Shown here in pieces: positions 59,280-64,000 of a stretch of 64,000 nucleotides of DNA (position 1 is the stretch's first letter; every line of letters starts with the position of its first letter). The stretch is from Rhizophagus irregularis (lineage: Eukaryota; Glomeromycota; Glomeromycetes; Glomerales; Glomeraceae): NCBI RefSeq assembly GCF_026210795.1, contig NC_089444.1, positions 2,470,501 through 2,534,500 on the forward strand, read 5' to 3'. The notes beneath the pieces were generated by a model. The model was not told the DNA's origin, ran no database searches, and saw nothing but the letters and a program-made list of their open reading frames with translations. Both the position numbers and the translations under genes were made by a program.

Positions 59280-59720
59280 ATCACATATTGTAAGACAAAT
59301 TTTTCGTATTGATATATTTCCTGCAAGAAATTGAAGACAAAAACAAAAATATTTGTGCTTTTCAATAGTTTATAAAAAATTTATATCTAACTTGCTTCTC
59401 AATTTTCATAACGCTAGATCTACAGTCTTCTCAAAAATGGAACTATCCAAATTTTCATTTTTCCTTTACAAATTATTGTATGACAACTTGAAGGAACAAA
59501 TAAGCGTAAGTGGAAAAGTTTCCATAAAATACAAATAAAAGAGACAAAATAGTATAAGAAATCGCCACATGATTCACTAGTAAACTACACGAGTTTACTA
59601 CGGCACTACGATTTTATAAATTTAATTTTTTTTAACTTTTAATTTTTCATAATTATAAATATTAATAATGTTATCATTTAATTTTGTATCAACTTACTAT
59701 TTCGATTTTTTTAAATGAAA
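59280..59720 (+). repeat. Diverged flank repeat, copy 4
   Basis: ACATATTGTAAGACAAATTT, TTCATAACGCTAGATCTACA, GGAACTATCCAAATTTTCAT, TACAAATTATTGTATGACAA and AAACTACACGAGTTTACTAC follow the order of 47330-48010. No kinase gene lies next to this copy, but the orphan promoter at 62440-62830 is 2.7 kb downstream. Confidence 0.55.
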
Positions 59721-59799
59721 CTCCCGATCTGATTTTTTAAAAAAAATAGAAAAAATTTTTTTTTTAATGATTTTATCATAAAAGTGAATAAATATTTTT

Positions 59800-60215
59800 T
59801 TTTTAAAAAAAAAAAAATGTTTGTATTCATTTTACATTTAAGGGGCTTGACTCAAATTAACTCAAGTTACTCAAGTACTAGTCCAAGTTCTAGTCCAAGT
59901 TCATAATGTCTATTTATAAATTATATTTTTTAAATAATTGTATAGAATCCATTTAACTATATATAATGATTTGACATTTTTGTATTAAATTGTTATATCA
60001 TTTCCAGTTGTTCAATTTGTAAAAATTTATGTCAAGTACTATTATATAACTAAACGTTCTTTACAATTTTCACATGTTTGATTTTAAAATTCATATTATT
60101 GGTATGAATAATACATTCAATAAACAAATTACTGTTGCATAAATTAATTCGTTTTTGATGGTAGATAACAGTTTTATTATAAAAGTTTAAAAGGAAGAAA
60201 TTTATTTTATCAAAA
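59800..60215 (+). repeat. Direct repeat, unit 2 (partner 57040-57470)
   Basis: Contains GGGGCTTGACTCAAATTAAC, TAGTCCAAGTTCTAGTCCAA, TAATGATTTGACATTTTTGT, TATCATTTCCAGTTGTTCAA and TTTTATTATAAAAGTTTAAA in the order of unit 1. Unit 2 lacks the LINE-like fragment that follows unit 1. Confidence 0.6.
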
Positions 60216-61129
60216 AGGATATCCTGTCAGTCAATAATATAACCATAAATATGAATTAGTATTACGCAAAAGTTTAATGTAAGAATAAATTATTTTTTGG
60301 ACATTATTTTTAATTATTTATTTTAAAGATTAAAAATGCTTTTTATAGCGATTATTACGTGAAAAAAATTTGTGAAGCTTAACGAGAGTTCTAAAGTTAA
60401 ATTTGCGATTTTTTTTATCTGATGTAAAATAATCAAAGAGTGAAAAAGTTATGCTTTAAAAAAAATTTAATATTTAGTCATTTTCATTTCATCATTTTGG
60501 AATATTATAGTAAGAGATCCTATGAATTGTCAGTCAAAAAGTATTACAATTTCATAAATTTCATACAATTTGATGCTAAAAGAGAATTTTCTATTATAAT
60601 AATCTACAAATAACACCGAAGAAAGAAAGCTATTTTTCTTAATAAAAGTTTGACTGTTTCTATATTTAACCTAATTTTTGTCATATGTTTTAGAAAAAGC
60701 ATGGTTTTTTTTTGGCTTTATTGAGACCTCGATCTATTTTTTCAAAATTTCGATAGACTTCCAGGTATTTATTTACAAAAAAACTAGTTTCATTAAAAAA
60801 CACGTTACTAAACTCTTTTCGCATATAATATACAATATGTCACCATTTGTGACTCTTTGTTTACTTTTATTAAGAATGAAAAAAAATAGAAAAAAAATTA
60901 GTATAATAATAAGAAAAAAATTATTAAAAATGAAAATCGGAAGAAAGGCGCTTACCGCAGCACCGCGGCATCGATCCAATCGATTCTAGATTCAAGTAAT
61001 AAATAATAATATACCTATACATATGTTATATTGAAAACATATATAAGTCAATAAAAAAATATGTATAAAAATAAAATGAAAATATATATGTATAAAAATA
61101 TTAGTATAGATTATAAATATTAAAAATTC
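60216..61129. other. Intergenic, no gene seen
   Basis: AT-rich. A short GC-rich patch GGCGCTTACCGCAGCACCGCGGCATCGATCC lies at about 60948-60977, too short and without the arms of a tRNA. The frames over 60678-60989 are not supported. Confidence 0.4.
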
Positions 61130-61350
61130 AGTTAAAAAAAAAATAGTAAGAAAAAATTATTAAATTCTCGGTTTTAAAAACTGAAAAAAGAAATATTATA
61201 TATTAAAAAAAAGTTCAATTAAAAAATAAGTCCCAATAAAATATTGTGAATTTGTGATTATTAAAAAAGAAGGGTCTAAAAAATGACCGAAAAAAGAATT
61301 CGGTCCAAAAAAAAGCTACCGAAAAAAGAAAGATTAAAAATGATGAAAAA
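61130..61350. repeat. Purine-rich low-complexity tract
   Basis: Contains GACCGAAAAAAGAATTCGGTCC and CTACCGAAAAAAGAAAG, the same vocabulary and strand as 4770-5400. A third diverged copy. Confidence 0.5.
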
Positions 61351-62439
61351 TTTTTTCTTAATATTAGTTAAGACTACTTATTAGCAACGTAAAACCATGA
61401 CTACTTTAATATTAATACAGTAACTGCAAAAATAGAAACGTGTTTTGACAACGCAAAATTTTCTTTAATAAAAATAAAATTAATTTCAAATTTACATATT
61501 ATTTTCATTCATTATTTTTAATTTTCACATATTATCAATACATGCATTTTATTTTATCTCATTTAATTTTCGTGTGCATCATTTTTTTTTTTAAAAAAAA
61601 ATTCCTTTAAAAAAATATTTAATTACTAAATTATTTAAATTATTTAAATTTTCTATATTGCACTTCAATAATTTTATTAATTTTCACGTTAAAAATTGCT
61701 TTGATCATTTGTGAAACCAAATTGTGTAATTCAACCAATTGTGAAACCAAAATCATTTTTACTAATATGGTTACAATAAATAAAACTCCCGCTAACCTAA
61801 TTAAGGAATATCGTATTACAAAAAATTAATACATCCATACATGAAAGGCCAAATTTTATTAAGTGATAAAAATAAAAATCTAACTTTAATCCGTAAAAAA
61901 GAACCAATAGAAACGTAGAACATACTGTAAATTATTGAACTTATGTTTAGAGTCATGTACAGATTTATAAACATTATTGTTAATTCTTTCATGATAACGT
62001 AAACATATTATACAAGATCCTTTTCTATTATTATTAAAAAAGATGAACGGCCGGGAAAACTTGAATTCTCTTACACTAATAGTTATATTGATAAGAAATT
62101 AAAAATAAATTTTTTTTTTAACAATTTTAGTCTATTCGACCAATCAAAATACCCAAATAATACATTTCCATTTTTTTTTTTGCCATTTTGAAATCGATCT
62201 CGATCAGCGATCATGAGACCGTTCGATCAACCATTTTTTTTTTATCAAATTCACGCTCGGTTTACCATTTTTATAAAAATTAATAAGTTATGTACATAGT
62301 AAATAATAAACCAAGTTGATAAAGGATTCAAAAATATTGTTTTAAGTTAAATTATATACATTTTTTTAATTCCTTACATTAAATTTCAATTAATAGTGAC
62401 CGAATCTAAAAAATGTAAGTTAATTAGATAAATTTCATA
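61351..62439. other. Intergenic, partly homologous to the kinase B upstream region
   Basis: No gene. From about 62195 to 62310, CAAATTCACGCTCGG, TTTACCATTTTTATAAAAAT and AAGTTATGTACATAG match 48300-48370 (ATTCACGCTCGTTTTCCC, ATTTTATAAAAATTT, AAGTCATGTACAT), so the duplicated segment includes more than the promoter. Confidence 0.45.
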
Positions 62440-62830
62440 AAATCAGTCACATAATATTATAAAATAATAAATTACATATAAATATGATGTATTGACTTAA
62501 GTTAAAGACTCTAGATAGTGTGGTTTTAATTAATGTTGTGACTTTGTTATTCAAATATTTCAATGTAATTTCAAAGTTAGAGGATTTTTTAACTCGTAAA
62601 CACATATTATTACATGATGTAAAATGAGTATTTATTGTCTAAATATTAAAAAAGAATTTACATATAGATATAAAAAATTTAGCCAGAAAAAATTTTCGTT
62701 TCGAATAATTTTTTATTGATATGGTCGACATCAAAATATTTACAAGAAGTTCATTACACGATGTTAATTTATCAAAATAACTTTTGGTTATGCAAGCTTC
62801 GGAATTTGAAAAAATAAATGGATGCCGAAA
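62440..62830 (+). promoter_or_regulatory. Orphan third copy of the kinase A/B promoter
   Basis: CATATAAATATGATGTATTG, GATAGTGTGGTTTTAATTAA, AACACATATTATTACATGAT, CTAAATATTAAAAAAGAATT and TGGTCGACATC follow the order of the kinase A flank at 5520-5820. The match fades after about 62790, before the start codon, and no kinase exon follows, so the gene has been lost or was never copied. Confidence 0.55.
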
Positions 62831-63473
62831 CTATATTTCGCCTAAATAGGTTTCGTTATCCATATAAACAAAACCATCGAAACGCGAAAAAAACATTTTC
62901 AGCACGTAAACTTGGATCAACTAAATCTGGTTTTTTCTAATATAGTAGACTCGGAGATCTTAATCTTTGTAGATCTTCAGTGAATTTTTAGTGATGATCT
63001 TTGTAGATCTTTAGTGATGCTAATCTGTTAAGAGAATCTGACCTTACGAAAGATGATGATAGAACGGTACCGGTAGAGAAAAAAAAATATTTATCAAATG
63101 ATCGTGCTGACACCAAAACTAAGTAGTTAAGTAAAACCAAAACGAAGCGATTTCATTGAAAAAACTTTACCGTTTACTAAGCTATTTCTGACATAATGTC
63201 TCGGCCATCTCGTACGCTCATCTCATATTAATTGATAATCATTTTTATTCTGAGATAATACATCGGAAGTTCATCTATTTTTCGTAATAATGATTTAATA
63301 AATCTGTTAACCACATGTGAATGATCAAAAGTCAAACACATATGACACATTTACGTAATTAGTATTCCATCTTCATAATAATATAAACCTACGCGATCCA
63401 TCCTTTTAAAAGTCTCAGTGTTTACTTATCAAAGACTACTAACTTAAAAATTCTCTTCTCGTATTAATCTAAT
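62831..63473. promoter_or_regulatory. Upstream region of the unidentified gene at 63474
   Basis: Less AT-rich than average. GTAGATCTTCAGTGA and GTAGATCTTTAGTGATG at 62970-63020 are a short imperfect tandem repeat, and TATAAACC at 63381 is a possible TATA box about 90 bp before the ATG at 63474. Nothing else is claimed. Confidence 0.3.
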
Positions 63474-63765
63474 ATGGATAAACCTGAGTTATATAATGGT
63501 TATGATGGTGGGTCTTGTTTTCAACAATCTTATATTTTTATCTTGAAGTTTAATCAATCTATTTGACTTTCCAGAACTTAGCTCTTACCTTAAAGAGCAG
63601 AAGAATTTGTCTTATCGCGGTTTTCTGCTTCTCCACCAAGATGTAATTGTCCATTCATCACCAATATTGGACAATTGGAATCGTATGGATGCTGTATGGG
63701 CCAAACGATATTTGAAAGAAGCAAAAGAGTTATATCCAAATGATTTTGCAGATATAAGGGAAAAG
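63474..63765 (+). CDS. Unidentified gene, first two exons (continues past the window)
   Basis: Exon 1 is 63474-63498 (ATG; MDKPELYN) and exon 2 is 63575-63765, joined in phase 1 through a GTTATG...TTCCAG intron; exon 2 then ends at an AAAAG|GTGTGT donor. The product begins with the eight exon-1 residues and goes on Glu-Leu-Ser-Ser-Tyr-Leu-Lys-Glu-Gln-Lys-Asn, then SYRGFLLLHQDVIVHSSPIL and a Trp-Ala-Lys-Arg-Tyr-Leu-Lys-Glu-Ala-Lys helix. Composition and splicing make it a convincing real gene, but I do not recognise the family. The rest would lie to the right of the window. If the donor at 63766 is not used, the frame ends at 63813. Confidence 0.6.
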
Positions 63766-63774
63766 GTGTGTTTT

Positions 63775-64000
63775 TATTTTGCAAAATTGATGGCAACTCC
63801 CGGTTACCTATAATGCTGATCGGGAGAATTACTGGGTTTTGATACTGGTACGGTCCTACTCCAGGTGTTCTTAATTTAGGCGCCATAACTTTGCTAATGA
63901 TAAGGTTCTTTTTGATTTTTTATTTTGCAAAGTGATGGTAACTCCCGGTTACCTATAATGCTGATCGGGAGAATTACTGGGTTTTGATACTGGTACGGTC
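63775..64000 (+). repeat. 146-bp tandem repeat at the window edge
   Basis: TATTTTGCAA starts at 63775 and again at 63921, and both are followed by the same sequence (ACTCCCGGTTACCTATAATG, CTGATCGGGAGAATTACTGG) with very few differences until the window ends. The repeat lies in the predicted second intron and continues beyond the window. Contains dyads such as GGTAACTCCCGGTTACC. Confidence 0.85.

Noticed and set aside
60948-60990. GC-rich patch resembling part of a tRNA
   Set aside because: No acceptor stem, anticodon arm or standard T-arm sequence can be folded around it on either strand.

Overview
The window is about 64 kb of very AT-rich eukaryotic DNA. It has short introns (about 60-110 bp) with GTATGA/GTAAGT donors and TTTAG/ATAG acceptors, wide gene-poor spaces, many transposon remnants, and gene families of a recognisable style: F-box/LRR-like proteins, BTB-TLDc proteins, and kinases with an N-terminal Trp-Thr-Ser-Gly segment followed by Glu-Trp-Ile-Pro-Tyr. 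From family knowledge this combination points to an arbuscular mycorrhizal fungus close to Rhizophagus. The organism is an inference; no rRNA or other marker gene is present.

Layout. 1-625: 3' end of an F-box/LRR-like gene. 626-5480: broken gene pieces, a candidate solo LTR and a purine-rich tract. 5972-11924: kinase gene A, 12 exons. 11925-16278: small inverted-repeat elements. 16279-17832: a complete F-box gene on the minus strand. 17833-22309: several terminal-inverted-repeat (TIR) elements and gene scraps. 22500-25327: a hAT-type MITE (8-bp target duplication) split by a 2.7 kb LINE-like element that carries an ORF but no reverse transcriptase (15-bp target duplication). 27019-27396: a small hypothetical gene. 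30190-31471: an FAD-monooxygenase pseudogene whose two parts now face opposite ways. 33376-34419: a decayed gene. 34701-36180: a BTB-TLDc gene on the minus strand with a frameshift. 37472-38110: a Mutator-like non-autonomous element with a perfect 9-bp duplication. 39742-42877: kinase gene C on the minus strand, 14 exons. 45118-46042: an element whose ends are built from an iterated TTCACCGA motif, enclosing a LINE 3' end. 48808-56543: kinase gene B, 16 exons. 56544-63473: repeats, an F-box pseudogene and an orphan copy of the kinase promoter. 63474-end: start of an unidentified gene.

Main finding. Kinase genes A and B are head-to-tail arrays of one duplicated exon type. Each copy encodes a kinase N-lobe (beta1 to beta5) without a C-lobe; a single terminal exon supplies the only C-lobe. 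Gene A has 11 N-lobe exons and gene B has 15. All junctions are phase 0, so any internal exon could be skipped without a frameshift. Only the last N-lobe in each array keeps the glycine-loop sequence GKGGFS; upstream copies read GKNG or worse, and some have lost the beta3 lysine or the alphaC glutamate. The predicted proteins (1714 and 2222 aa) are chains of degenerate N-lobes ending in one complete kinase domain. Kinase C shows the same process on a smaller scale: four tandem micro-exons of 60-63 nt in its C-terminal tail. The flanks of the arrays are also duplicated in direct orientation, so the locus appears to have grown by repeated tandem duplication.
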